This document shows, in pieces, positions 7,326 through 16,145 of a stretch of 47,076 nucleotides of DNA; position 1 is the first letter of the stretch, and each line of letters begins with the position of its first letter. The DNA is from an uncultured Granulosicoccus sp. (GTDB taxonomy: Bacteria; Pseudomonadota; Gammaproteobacteria; Granulosicoccales; Granulosicoccaceae). The notes below the pieces were generated by a model, which had not been told where the DNA came from, searched no databases, and saw only the letters and a list, made by a program, of their open reading frames with translations. Made by a program: the position numbers and the translations under genes. The stretch lies in contig CANLXI010000046.1 in NCBI GenBank assembly GCA_947495035.1, forward strand, positions 1 through 47,076, in the 5' to 3' direction.

Positions 7326-9781
7326 ATCCGTTCACCGGTCGGGTCATAGGCCGGTGCCCCGAGAATCTCGGCATCATGGAAGACGCCGAGAATCTCCACT
7401 TGCACCATGCTTCCCGCAGTGGCATGTTCAGTCGCCACATAGCCCATGGCCATGGATTTTCCGATTCGGTGAGCATACCCGCCCGAGCTGACATAACCGA
7501 TGGCCTGGCCGTCTTTCAGAATCGCTTCATCGCCGGAGACGTCGATTCCCTCGACGTTGATGATCATGGTGACGAGCTTGCGCTCTGGTCCGTTCTGTCG
7601 AAACGACAGCGATGCCTCTTTGCCGACGAACTCCTTGTCCCAGTTGATGAAAGCGTCCAGATTGGACTCGATGGCGTTGAAGTCGGGACGATACTCCAGA
7701 CTCCAGACCCCCCAGCCCTTTTCCAGCCGCATTGACATGAGTGCGCGGGCTCCATACCAGCGATAGTCCAGATCGGCGCCAGCCTGTTCCAGTGCGTCAG
7801 ACAGGCGTAGCAGGTACTCGGGTCGACAATGCAACTCGAAACCCAGCTCCCCCGAGAAGCCGATCCGGTTCAGGATAACCGGTACACCGGCCACGAAGGT
7901 TTGCCGTACATCACGAAACTTCAGAGCATCGGCACTGACATCCTCACGGGTCAGTCGTGCCAGCAACTCACGTGATTTCGGTCCGGACAAGGCAACGCCG
8001 TGCCAGTGGTCACTGACATTGCGGTACTCGACACCGTCTGTCAGACTTTTCTCGAACCAGCGTCGGTGTGCCTCCTGCATGGCGCCGGAGCCGAAGAGCA
8101 GGAAATGCTCCTCGCCGAGGCAGGCCACCGTCAGGTCGCCATACAATCTGCCCTTTGGCGTCAGCATCGGTGTCAAGGTCAGCCTGCCTGGTCCGGGAAT
8201 GAATCCTGCCAGGACATGATCGAGAAAGGCTCGGGCGTTTTTCCCCTTGAATTCGTGCTTGGCAAAGTTGGCCGTTTCGACGCCGCCGACAGCACTCTGC
8301 ACAGCGGCCACTTCGCGCGCCACATACACGTGACTGCGATTCCGTTCGAAGGTCGGCTCTTCATGCGCATCCTCCGGGCCATCGGCAAACCACAGGGCGT
8401 GTTCCAGTCCGAAGCTCTGGCCCATGCGTGCACCCCTGGCACACAAGCGGTCATACAAGGCCGTGGTCTTCTGCATGCGTCCCTTGGGCAGGGTTTCATT
8501 CGGGAACGTCATGACAAAGCGACGCTCATAGTTCTCGGCAGATTTGATGGTGCCCCAGTCTGGCGTTGCAAACTCACCAAAGCGAGCGATGTCCATGGCC
8601 CAGACATCGATTGACGGCTCACCGTCGATCATCCACTCGGCCATGGTCAGCCCGACCCCGCCGCCCTGACAGAAACCTGCCATGACCCCGACCGCTACCC
8701 AGTAGTTCTTCATGCCCGGTACCGGGCCGATCATCGGGTTGCCATCGGGCCCGAAGGTGAAGGGGCCGTTGATCATGTCCTTGATACCGGCATTGCCGAT
8801 GGCAGGAATTCGTTCAAAGGACATTTCCAGTCGCTCCGCTATCCGGTCGATGTCCGGTGCAAGCAGTTCATGGCCGAAATCCCAGGGCGTACCATCGACT
8901 TTCCAGGGCGTGGATGTGGGCTCGTAGGTGCCCAGCAACATGCCTTGCCGTTCCTGGCGGAAGTAGATGTTGGCCTCGTAATCGATACCGGCAGGCAGCC
9001 GTACAGCATCCGGCTGATTCATTCGTTCCACGATCTCGGGAATGGGTTCGGTAATCAGATAGTGGTGCTCCATGGGCTGGACAGGCAGATGCAGCCCGGC
9101 CATATGGCCCACTTCTCGACCCCACAAGCCGCCGCAATTCACGATGAACTCTGCATTGATGGAGCCATTGGGCGTGCTCACATCCCAGCTGTTATCGGGG
9201 CGTTGTGTGCAGGCTGTAACCGGGGTATGGGTGAAATACCTGGCACCATGTACCCGTGCCGACTTGGCAAAGGCATAGGTTGCGCCGGATGGATCAAGAT
9301 CGCCATCCTGATCATCCCACAGTGCCGCATAGTAGTGTTTCGGGTCAATCAGCGGGTGACGCTCGGCCAGTTCAGCGGGACTGATGAATTCCTGGTTCAG
9401 CCCCATGTAGCGGGCCTTCGACCTTTCTCGCTTGAGGTAGTCATACCATTCCCGGGTAGATGCTGCGTAGAAGCCGCCCGTGATATTCAGGCCGACGCTA
9501 TGACCACTGGTCTCCTCGATTTCCTTGTACAAGTCTATCGTGTAGCTCTGCAGACGGCTGATGTTCGGATCGGAGCTGATCGTGTGGATCTGGCCAGCGG
9601 CGTGCCATGACGAACCCGATGTCAACTCGTCACGCTCGAGCAGTACGACATCCTTCCATCCGAATTTGGCGAGGTGAAAGAGAATCGAGCAGCCAACGAC
9701 ACCGCCGCCGATGACGACCACCTTGGCATGAGAGGGCAGGGATCTGGATCCGCCGCTGCTTTCCGTATGAACTTCAGGCAT
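7313..9781 (-). CDS. FAD-dependent dimethylglycine/sarcosine dehydrogenase-like protein with GcvT domain
   Basis: 822 residues, full length for this family. The N-terminal DAO-type FAD domain starts with VVVIGGGVVG (21-30); GSSWHAAG carries His60, where mammalian DMGDH and SARDH attach FAD covalently. The C-terminal half is an aminomethyltransferase (GcvT) fold with phrases such as ALSGPKSRELL, IGFSGELGFELH and ALMSMRLEKGWG. Such enzymes remove N-methyl groups from dimethylglycine or sarcosine and pass the one-carbon unit to tetrahydrofolate. The exact N-methyl amine cannot be told from sequence. It is divergent from a GcvA-like LysR gene, which probably controls it. Confidence 0.85.
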   Translation of the reverse strand: MPEVHTESSGGSRSLPSHAKVVVIGGGVVGCSILFHLAKFGWKDVVLLERDELTSGSSWHAAGQIHTISSDPNISRLQSYTIDLYKEIEETSGHSVGLNITGGFYAASTREWYDYLKRERSKARYMGLNQEFISPAELAERHPLIDPKHYYAALWDDQDGDLDPSGATYAFAKSARVHGARYFTHTPVTACTQRPDNSWDVSTPNGSINAEFIVNCGGLWGREVGHMAGLHLPVQPMEHHYLITEPIPEIVERMNQPDAVRLPAGIDYEANIYFRQERQGMLLGTYEPTSTPWKVDGTPWDFGHELLAPDIDRIAERLEMSFERIPAIGNAGIKDMINGPFTFGPDGNPMIGPVPGMKNYWVAVGVMAGFCQGGGVGLTMAEWMIDGEPSIDVWAMDIARFGEFATPDWGTIKSAENYERRFVMTFPNETLPKGRMQKTTALYDRLCARGARMGQSFGLEHALWFADGPEDAHEEPTFERNRSHVYVAREVAAVQSAVGGVETANFAKHEFKGKNARAFLDHVLAGFIPGPGRLTLTPMLTPKGRLYGDLTVACLGEEHFLLFGSGAMQEAHRRWFEKSLTDGVEYRNVSDHWHGVALSGPKSRELLARLTREDVSADALKFRDVRQTFVAGVPVILNRIGFSGELGFELHCRPEYLLRLSDALEQAGADLDYRWYGARALMSMRLEKGWGVWSLEYRPDFNAIESNLDAFINWDKEFVGKEASLSFRQNGPERKLVTMIINVEGIDVSGDEAILKDGQAIGYVSSGGYAHRIGKSMAMGYVATEHATAGSMVQVEILGVFHDAEILGAPAYDPTGERMRLA

Positions 9782-9979
9782 CAGTGATTTGCTCTGGTTG
9801 CTGTGATCGTGTTGAACAGTGCCTCGTGAGTCTGCTGGTTCCGGGCCTGTCAGCTCAATCTGCAGGCCATTGCACAGTGGCTCGATGACACCCTTTGCTC
9901 CGTTCTGATGGATAATTCTACAAAATGCTTTTTTGACTGTATATATTTAACTCAGGCATGTTCTGGATAATCTGAGGTT
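9782..9979. promoter_or_regulatory. Divergent promoter region, dehydrogenase / LysR
   Basis: 198 bp between divergent genes. The AT-rich core at about 9914-9960 (ttttttgactgtatatattt) should hold the promoters and the LysR site. I cannot assign the boxes with confidence. Confidence 0.4.
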
Positions 9980-10906
9980 ATGCAAGATCTGTGGAAGCTG
10001 GTCTCATCCCCGCGTCATCTGATGGTGTTCGAAGCTGCGGCGAGGCATCAGTCCTTCACCCGGGCTGCGGAAGAATTGCACACTCATCAGCCTGCCGTGA
10101 GTACGGCCATCAAACAGCTGGAGCAAAGTCTCGGGGTTGTGCTGTTCATTCGTGAACACAGGAAGGTGGCACTCACCTCGGCTGGTGCGCGCTTGCATTC
10201 CGATGTCACCCGTTCGCTGGAGCAGATACTTCTATCCGCCCGGTCAGTGCAACAGCTGACCGTTGCCGATCACGTCACTCTGAACAGTTCATCGGCATTC
10301 AGCCATTACTGGTTGATGCCGCGTCTGGTGGAACTGCATGCGCGTCACCCGGATATCGACTTGCGAATCCAGTCCAGTGATCGGGAACCCGATATCGATG
10401 CCGAGAACATCTCTCTGGCGGTTCGACGCGGCAATGGTGACTGGCTGGGCTGCCATGCAGCGCTGATTGCCGATGAGGCAATCTACCCCGTCGCAAGCCC
10501 TCAGGTCATGTCAAAGGTGCAGGACGTGCACGGCAGGCCGAATCTGGAAAAGCAGCCATTGATTCATCTGGAAGAACCTGTGCGCGATCGACCTGGGTGG
10601 CGGCAATGGTTCGAACATTTCGACTACACCACAAGACCGCCCGACAATGGATTGATCCTGAACGATTATGCCCTGGTGCTGCAGGCTGCCATTGCCGGTG
10701 AGGGGATCGCTTTCGGCTGGTGGCATGTGACCGATCGGCTCATCAGACAGGGCGTTCTGGCAGCCAGGAAGGACTGGACGTGGAAAACCGGGCTGGGATT
10801 CTATCTGGTGTGGTCGAAAAAACATGAGCTGACGGGGGCTGCAGCACAGACCAGAGACTGGATTCTCGAAACGTGCCGATCCGAACCGGGGCAGAGCCAG
10901 CCGTGA
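9980..10906 (+). CDS. LysR-family regulator, GcvA-like
   Basis: 308 residues. The HTH starts after an N-terminal extension typical of GcvA-like proteins (SSPRHLMVFEAAARHQSFTRAAEELH; then AVSTAIKQLEQSLGVVLFIREHR). The effector domain has the GcvA-like W-rich middle (DRPGWRQWFEHF) and IAGEGIAFGWWHV. It is divergent from the one-carbon/N-methyl amine dehydrogenase and most likely senses a related amine or glycine derivative. That pairing is common in proteobacteria; the effector here is inferred. Confidence 0.88.
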   Translation: MQDLWKLVSSPRHLMVFEAAARHQSFTRAAEELHTHQPAVSTAIKQLEQSLGVVLFIREHRKVALTSAGARLHSDVTRSLEQILLSARSVQQLTVADHVTLNSSSAFSHYWLMPRLVELHARHPDIDLRIQSSDREPDIDAENISLAVRRGNGDWLGCHAALIADEAIYPVASPQVMSKVQDVHGRPNLEKQPLIHLEEPVRDRPGWRQWFEHFDYTTRPPDNGLILNDYALVLQAAIAGEGIAFGWWHVTDRLIRQGVLAARKDWTWKTGLGFYLVWSKKHELTGAAAQTRDWILETCRSEPGQSQP

Positions 10907-11060
10907 AATTCCTGCAATACAGCCCTGTTGTCACGGTGAGTCCGGGCGTACTTGTTAGTATCGATATCACGCGTCCGGATTCATTCATCAAATGCGGCGT
11001 TCAGTCTGTTGCAAGACGAATGGGACCGGCAGGTGTTCGATTCAATGGATGGAGGTACGT

Positions 11061-11891
11061 ATGGAAATTCGACAGACACAGCTGGAAGGGTGTGGCTTGC
11101 ATGTCAGGGATACGGGTGGCGATGGTCATGCCGTGGTACTGGTGCATGGCTGGCCATTGTCCGGCGCCGCATGGGAGGCGCAGTTTCCGGCGCTTCATTC
11201 TGCCGGTTACCGTGCCATTGCCTATGACAGACGCGGATTCGGGCAAAGCAAGAAGCCGGAAACAGGCTACGGTTACGACGTGCTTGCCGATGATCTGGCG
11301 GCTATGGTGGATGAGATGGATCTGGCCGAATTTTCTCTGGTCGGATTCTCGATGGGAGGTGGCGAAGCTGCCCGCTACCCGGGGCGTTATGGCGAGTCGA
11401 GATTGAAATCAGTGGTGTTCGCTTCAGCGGTACCGCCCTGCCTGATGCAATCGGAGGATAATCCGGATGGACCCTTGTCGCCGGAGGACTTCAAGCAGAT
11501 GCGCGATGCTGTCAGCAATGATCGCGATGGCTTCCTTGAACAGTTCACTCGGGATTTCTTTTCGGTGGAGGGTGAGTTGAAGACCAGTGAAGAGGAGCGA
11601 CAGAAAGCCCTGCAACTGTGCAAGCAGGCAAAGCAGAGTGCCATGGAGGAGACCATGGACGCCTGGGCCGAGACCGATTTTCGTGCTGATCTGGATACAC
11701 TGTGTCGCCCCGTGCTTGTACTTCATGGTGACAGCGATGGTATTGTGCCGTTCGAAGGCTCTGGCAAACGGACGGCCGAGCGCATCAGCAGCGCGCGCTC
11801 GCAACTGATCGAGGGTGGACCACACGGCATCAATACGACGCATGCCGATGAATTCAACGAGGCGCTCATCGGCTTCCTGAATGCGCTATGA
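11061..11891 (+). CDS. Alpha/beta hydrolase (non-haem haloperoxidase / esterase type)
   Basis: 276 residues, start set at the ATG at 11061 behind ggaggt. The alpha/beta hydrolase landmarks are clear: VLVHGWPLSG (oxyanion region), YDRRGFGQS, GFSMGGGE (nucleophilic Ser), LHGDSDGIVP (acid) and EGGPHGI (catalytic His). This order and spacing match the cofactor-free 'chloroperoxidase'/esterase group (COG0596). The substrate is unknown; an esterase or lactonase role is as likely as halogenation. It stands alone between a LysR gene and a MipA-like gene. Confidence 0.85.
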   Translation: MEIRQTQLEGCGLHVRDTGGDGHAVVLVHGWPLSGAAWEAQFPALHSAGYRAIAYDRRGFGQSKKPETGYGYDVLADDLAAMVDEMDLAEFSLVGFSMGGGEAARYPGRYGESRLKSVVFASAVPPCLMQSEDNPDGPLSPEDFKQMRDAVSNDRDGFLEQFTRDFFSVEGELKTSEEERQKALQLCKQAKQSAMEETMDAWAETDFRADLDTLCRPVLVLHGDSDGIVPFEGSGKRTAERISSARSQLIEGGPHGINTTHADEFNEALIGFLNAL

Positions 11892-11919
11892 AAACAGTAG
11901 GGATTGCGAGTACACGACC

Positions 11920-12720
11920 ATGCGCCATCTCGCCTCGTTCGCTCTGCTGCTGAGCAGTTGTCTGGGCCTGGCAAATGTGCCGGCAACGGCGGCCGAGGAT
12001 ACCGAAGTCGGATTCGGAGTGTATGAAAAGCCGCAGTATCCCGGCGCGGACGAGCAGGAGTGGGTGCTGTTGCCGTCCTTCAGCTGGCAGAACGACAACG
12101 TCGCTGTTGCACTGCGAGCCGAGCGACTGTTTCTGGATTTCGTCTCCTCTGATGCTGTCAATGCCGGTTTCATGGTCCGGTACGACGAAGGCAGGGATGA
12201 GGGAATTGATGACGTCGTGGTGCGTCAACTGGCCACCGTGCCAGCTGCAGCGGAGCTGGGGCTGTATGTCGAGTCCGGTCTGCCAGTCCGCTGGCTGGGC
12301 TGGGATGATCCTGCGCTGGTGATCGGTTCGGTCAATCTGAGAGACGCCGTTGGCGCAGGGCACAAGGGCCAGGTGCTGGAAGTTTCAGGCGGACTGATGC
12401 GTGATTTCGGCTCATCCACGTCCGTTACTGTCCAGTTCATCGTGACGCGTACCGACCGCGATTACAACCGGGCCTACTTTGGCGTGAGCGAGTCCGAGTC
12501 AGCTGCGACGGGGTTGCCGGTGTTCAATCCGAAGGCCGGTGTGAAAGACACCCGAGTACGTCTGGTCGTGAATCACGAAATCGGACAGCTCTGGAGTGTC
12601 GGGATTACCACGAGCCGTGGACGGCTCTCCGACGATCTGGCCGACAGCCCGGTGGTCAGCTTGCGTGGGGAACGCGAACAATGGACCAGTGGCCTCTTCG
12701 TGAATCGTCGCCTGAAATAG
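11920..12720 (+). CDS. MipA/OmpV-family outer-membrane protein
   Basis: 266 residues with a signal peptide (MRHLASFALLLSSCLG...PATAA) and a barrel-like body. The phrases YPGADEQEWVLLPSF near the start, YFGVSESESAATGLPVFNP and the closing W/F-rich strands are typical of MipA/OmpV proteins. In E. coli MipA is linked to murein enzymes (MltA/PBP1B), while OmpV-type members have porin or adhesion roles; which applies here is open. The ATG at 11920 is used because the signal peptide starts there. Confidence 0.78.
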   Translation: MRHLASFALLLSSCLGLANVPATAAEDTEVGFGVYEKPQYPGADEQEWVLLPSFSWQNDNVAVALRAERLFLDFVSSDAVNAGFMVRYDEGRDEGIDDVVVRQLATVPAAAELGLYVESGLPVRWLGWDDPALVIGSVNLRDAVGAGHKGQVLEVSGGLMRDFGSSTSVTVQFIVTRTDRDYNRAYFGVSESESAATGLPVFNPKAGVKDTRVRLVVNHEIGQLWSVGITTSRGRLSDDLADSPVVSLRGEREQWTSGLFVNRRLK

Positions 12721-12789
12721 TCGACCTACTCACTGTCTGCCTCCACCCCACCCCGTGATCGTATCTCGACGCGGTGCATCGGCATGCGT

Positions 12790-13842
12790 CTACCCTTTGT
12801 CCTTGGCTTGTAGTGCTGACAGATAGTTTCCTACCAGCGAGTGCAGTGTCGTCATGTAGCCATGGCTTCTTGCCGGGCGCGAGGTATCCGAGGTGATGGC
12901 CACCACAACACCTGCCTGCGGTGCCACGTGAATGACCTGGCCACCATACCCGCGTGCATAGGCAACGGCATGAGTGTCCAGCGTGCGCAGAAACCAGCCA
13001 TAGCCGTAGGAATCATTGGACCAGGGCGATACGGTACGCGGTTCGAAACTCTGCGTGGCCCAGTCGGCGGCCATCACTGTCTCGCCTTGCCAGCGACCAC
13101 CGAGGCGGTACAGTTCACCAAAGCGCACCATCTCCAGTGGTGACATCGACATTTCGTTACCACCGAGGTAGCGTCCCTGAGGGTCACGTGTCCACGGCGC
13201 AAACTCGATGTCCAGTGGTTTGCCCAGCCATTCACGAGACAGCGTCAGCAGACTCTTGCCAGTCATGGTCGAGAGCATCGCGCCAAGGACATGCCAGCCT
13301 GCCGTCGAATACAGCATTCTGCCGCCGGGCGCTGCCGTGAAGGGCCTTGTCAGGGCATGGCGAACCCAGTCGTCGCTCGCGGCCCAGCGGCCATAGTTGC
13401 GGCCGGACTGGCGCTCGAGGCCGATACGCATGGTCAGAAAATCCTGCACGCGCAATGCGGCGACACGAGGGTCTGCGCCTGTGGGTATCAGGTTGGCGGC
13501 AACCTCGTCCAGTGTGGCGTCGATGCCCGCCAGGCTGCCGTTCTCGAGCGCACAGCCGACCAATGCTGCCACCACCGACTTCGATACGGATTTGATGTTG
13601 ACTGCCTGCTCCGGCGGCGGGCCATTGAAGGCTTCTGCGAGCACGATTTCCCCTTGTCGCATGACCACCAGTGAGTGCAGTCGATCAATGCGTCTCGCGG
13701 CATCAGCGAGGGCGTTGATGCCTGCCGAGACATCAGCCGCCGAGCCAGTGGGCAACGGTGGCTTGTCGTTCAAGGCCATCGCTGGTAGAGCCGTTGCAGC
13801 CAGACCTGTGGCGACGCTCTTCAGCAGGGTTCGTCTGTTCAT
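12790..13842 (-). CDS. Serine hydrolase, class C beta-lactamase-related, Tat-type signal
   Basis: 350 residues. The N-terminus MNRRTLLKSVATGLAATALPA carries twin arginines and a weak hydrophobic core, as in Tat exports. The penicillin-binding-like fold shows SVSKS (SxxK with the nucleophilic Ser), a YST in the place of YxN and a late GYGGQ in the KTG region. These features fit the esterase/beta-lactamase PF00144 family (EstB-like) rather than a true AmpC. It probably hydrolyses an ester or a D-amino peptide in the periplasm. No strong ribosome-binding site precedes the ATG at 13842. Confidence 0.82.
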   Translation of the reverse strand: MNRRTLLKSVATGLAATALPAMALNDKPPLPTGSAADVSAGINALADAARRIDRLHSLVVMRQGEIVLAEAFNGPPPEQAVNIKSVSKSVVAALVGCALENGSLAGIDATLDEVAANLIPTGADPRVAALRVQDFLTMRIGLERQSGRNYGRWAASDDWVRHALTRPFTAAPGGRMLYSTAGWHVLGAMLSTMTGKSLLTLSREWLGKPLDIEFAPWTRDPQGRYLGGNEMSMSPLEMVRFGELYRLGGRWQGETVMAADWATQSFEPRTVSPWSNDSYGYGWFLRTLDTHAVAYARGYGGQVIHVAPQAGVVVAITSDTSRPARSHGYMTTLHSLVGNYLSALQAKDKG

Positions 13843-13951
13843 GTTGATACGCAGGTAGCCACGGCGGCTTCAGTTCGCTCATTCAATGATATCCGTAATA
13901 CGTGGGTTCGACACCGACTGGAAGATTACGCGCATCCGCTGGCGAGCAATG

Positions 13952-14398
13952 CTAGCGACCGCGTGGGTCTGCCTGCACCCGTGTCAGCGTATCGTGCCAG
14001 AGTGACCAGGGTTGCTGGAAGGTTTCCAATACCACGTCGTCCTGCATCAGCGATATCTCGGCCGTATCCACGTTACCGCTGTCAGCCTTCAATTGCAGGG
14101 CGCTACCATCTTCTGCCGTCATCTCGAGGGTTCCGCTGCTGAAACTCCACGCCTCAGGATAGGCGGTGAGGAAATCTCCGGTGGTATGGGCAGTCATGGG
14201 TTCGCTGGTTGTTACCTCCAGTTCCTGATGATCCGTCAATGCGGAGGTCAGGGTGAAGTTGCCGCGCAGCGCGGCCATGAATTCACTGTTGATGCGAGCC
14301 AGCCAGGTGTGACCAATGTGAGTTGTCAGTCGCGGGTCACCGGTCGACGGTCGTGGAGGGTCCTGTTGTCCACGTGGCCGCCGGTTGCTCGAACCTGA
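13952..14398 (-). pseudogene. Possible remnant or hypothetical secreted-protein fragment
   Basis: The frame is open on the minus strand from 14605 to 13952, but only the part below about 14400 reads like protein (ARINSEFMAALRGN, TSEPMTAHTTGDF, YPEAWSFSSGTLEM, GSALQLKADSG). The upstream part is low-quality sequence that overlaps the dctP promoter and start. No good start with a ribosome-binding site is seen; the only internal Met in a sensible place is at 14278. It could be the 3' half of a decayed gene or a short hypothetical gene. I do not recognise the family. Confidence 0.35.
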
Positions 14399-14401
14399 GT
14401 G

Positions 14402-14416
14402 ATAAGTATTGCTTAT
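14402..14416. promoter_or_regulatory. LysR-type T-N11-A box upstream of the TRAP operon
   Basis: ATAAGTATTGCTTAT is a perfect dyad (ATAAG-N5-CTTAT) with the LysR T-N11-A spacing. It lies 143 bp upstream of the dctP start, followed by AT-rich sequence that could hold the promoter (14421-14452). The LysR gene at 18119, inside the same locus, is the likely binder. Confidence 0.6.
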
Positions 14417-14558
14417 CGCTTGGTAGAAATAATTACGATTTGATTTTATACCCGGCTCGCAGCATGCTAGGGCTTCGTCGATTGCACCACACCGGCTGAC
14501 GGCCGGTTCGGGCATGGACCGACATGTCAGTCCCACACTCGCGAACGGAGAATGAATC

Positions 14559-15596
14559 ATGAAGAGACAACTTGTAATCATCGTTTCTGCCTTTCTCAGC
14601 AGCACCGTTGTTGCAGATCAGGAGCTGTCGGTTGTTGGCAGTTGGTCCGGGCTGCCGCTGCACAAGCAATACGAAGCGCCATTCTGGAACGACACCCTGC
14701 CTGCCGCCAGCGACGGCACGATCACGGCCAATCTGACCACCCATGACCAGATGGGCATTCAGGGCAGTGATGTCTATCGCATGCTGGGCACGGGGGTGTT
14801 CGATGTCGGCATGACCGTGGCTGACTACGCGGTGTCGGATTCTCCTGCGCTGGAAGGGCTGGATGTACCACTGATTGCCAACGATGCCGATGCGGCCAAG
14901 GCCATGGTGGAAGCTGCCAGGCCCATGGTGGATGATATCTACAAGGATGTCTTCAATGCCAAGGTGCTTGGTATTGCACCCTATCCACCGCAAGTCGTGT
15001 TCTGCAATGCCGAGATCGCCAATCTGGCTGACCTGAAGGGCAAGAAAATCCGGGCATCAGGTCGCATGACCGGCAAGCTGCTCGAGGCTCTCGGCGCAGA
15101 AGCCGTCAACGTCGGTTTTGGCGAAGTTCCTGGCGCCCTGCAGCGTGGTGTGGTGGACTGTGCCGTCACGGGTGCCGGATCCGGCTACAGTGCCGGTTGG
15201 TGGGAAGTCTCCACTCATCTGCTGCCCATCCCTCTGGGAGGTTGGGATCCGGTGGTCACGGCGATGAACCTGGACAAGTGGAATTCACTGAGCCCGGAGG
15301 AACAGACATTGATAGCGGACCAGGTTGCCGCTGAACTGGAAGCCCCGGCCTGGGCATCGGCTCAATCGGCATTGAGCACCGATATTGCCTGTCTGACAGG
15401 CGGTGAAGGCGACTGCCCCGGGGACAAGCGCGGCATGATTCTGGTTGAGGCCAGTGAAGCGGATATGCAGACGGCCAGTGATGCCCTGGTGTCGACGGTA
15501 TTGCCGGACTGGGCCGAACGAGCCGGCGGAGACTGGGCGCAGCGCTGGAATGACAGCGTCGGCAAGGTAGTCGGCATCACGATCGACCAGCCCTGA
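14559..15596 (+). CDS. dctP: TRAP transporter substrate-binding protein (DctP family)
   Basis: 345 residues with a signal peptide (QLVIIVSAFLSSTVVA). DctP features include the MLGTGVFDVGMTV region, LADLKGKKIRASGRM and GEVPGALQRGVVDCAVTGAGS; the Arg in KIRASGRM is in the place of the conserved carboxylate-binding Arg. The ATG at 14559 follows cggagaatgaatc. It should bind an organic acid in the periplasm for the DctQM channel. The ligand is unknown; the neighbouring amidase and hydro-lyase suggest a carboxylate carrying an amide or lactam. Confidence 0.9.
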   Translation: MKRQLVIIVSAFLSSTVVADQELSVVGSWSGLPLHKQYEAPFWNDTLPAASDGTITANLTTHDQMGIQGSDVYRMLGTGVFDVGMTVADYAVSDSPALEGLDVPLIANDADAAKAMVEAARPMVDDIYKDVFNAKVLGIAPYPPQVVFCNAEIANLADLKGKKIRASGRMTGKLLEALGAEAVNVGFGEVPGALQRGVVDCAVTGAGSGYSAGWWEVSTHLLPIPLGGWDPVVTAMNLDKWNSLSPEEQTLIADQVAAELEAPAWASAQSALSTDIACLTGGEGDCPGDKRGMILVEASEADMQTASDALVSTVLPDWAERAGGDWAQRWNDSVGKVVGITIDQP

Positions 15597-15611
15597 TCGG
15601 TCATCGTTGAC

Positions 15612-16145
15612 ATGTTCAAGGCACTCGCAACGCTGCAACGCATCAATGAGGGCGTGGCGGTGGCCGCAGGAGCGCTGCTGCTGTGCAGCGTTCTGGTCAC
15701 CGTCTACGATGTGTTCGCTCGACACTTTGCCCTGTCGCTGGGAGGCACGGATGAGCTTTCCGGTTATGCCATGGCCATCTCCACCAGTTGGGGCATGTGC
15801 TATGCATTGACGCATCTGGCACATGTGCGTATCGACCTGCTGCGCAGCCGTTGCCAGTCCCTGGGGCGGGCCATGTTCGATCTGATCGCCATCCTCTCTC
15901 TGACCGGTACGGCAGTGATCATTGCCTACCGGGTCTGGCCTGTATTGTCAAAATCGATACAGAACAATTCCACGGCCAATACCACTCTGGAGACACCCTT
16001 GTGGATTCCGCAATCCCTGTGGATGGCGGGTTGGGTCTGGTTCGCAGTCTCTGCGCTGTTCATCAGTCTCTGTGTCGTGACGCTGATCTTGCGAGGGCAG
16101 TTCGACGACATCAATGAGATCGCCGGACTGCGAGACGAACCATGA
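15612..16145 (+). CDS. dctQ: TRAP transporter small permease (DctQ family)
   Basis: 177 residues with four membrane segments (AAGALLLCSVLVTVYDVFAR; YAMAISTSWGMCYAL; FDLIAILSLTGTAVIIAY; WMAGWVWFAVSALFISL). The DELSGYAM phrase after helix 1 is typical of DctQ. It begins 15 bp after dctP and overlaps dctM by 4 bp (ATGA). It works with DctM as the sodium-driven membrane part. Confidence 0.9.
   Translation: MFKALATLQRINEGVAVAAGALLLCSVLVTVYDVFARHFALSLGGTDELSGYAMAISTSWGMCYALTHLAHVRIDLLRSRCQSLGRAMFDLIAILSLTGTAVIIAYRVWPVLSKSIQNNSTANTTLETPLWIPQSLWMAGWVWFAVSALFISLCVVTLILRGQFDDINEIAGLRDEP

Noticed and set aside
9914..9960. Defined -35/-10 promoter (ttgact...)
   Set aside because: A TTGACT is present but no -10 lies at 16-18 bp with a good match, so I give only a region.
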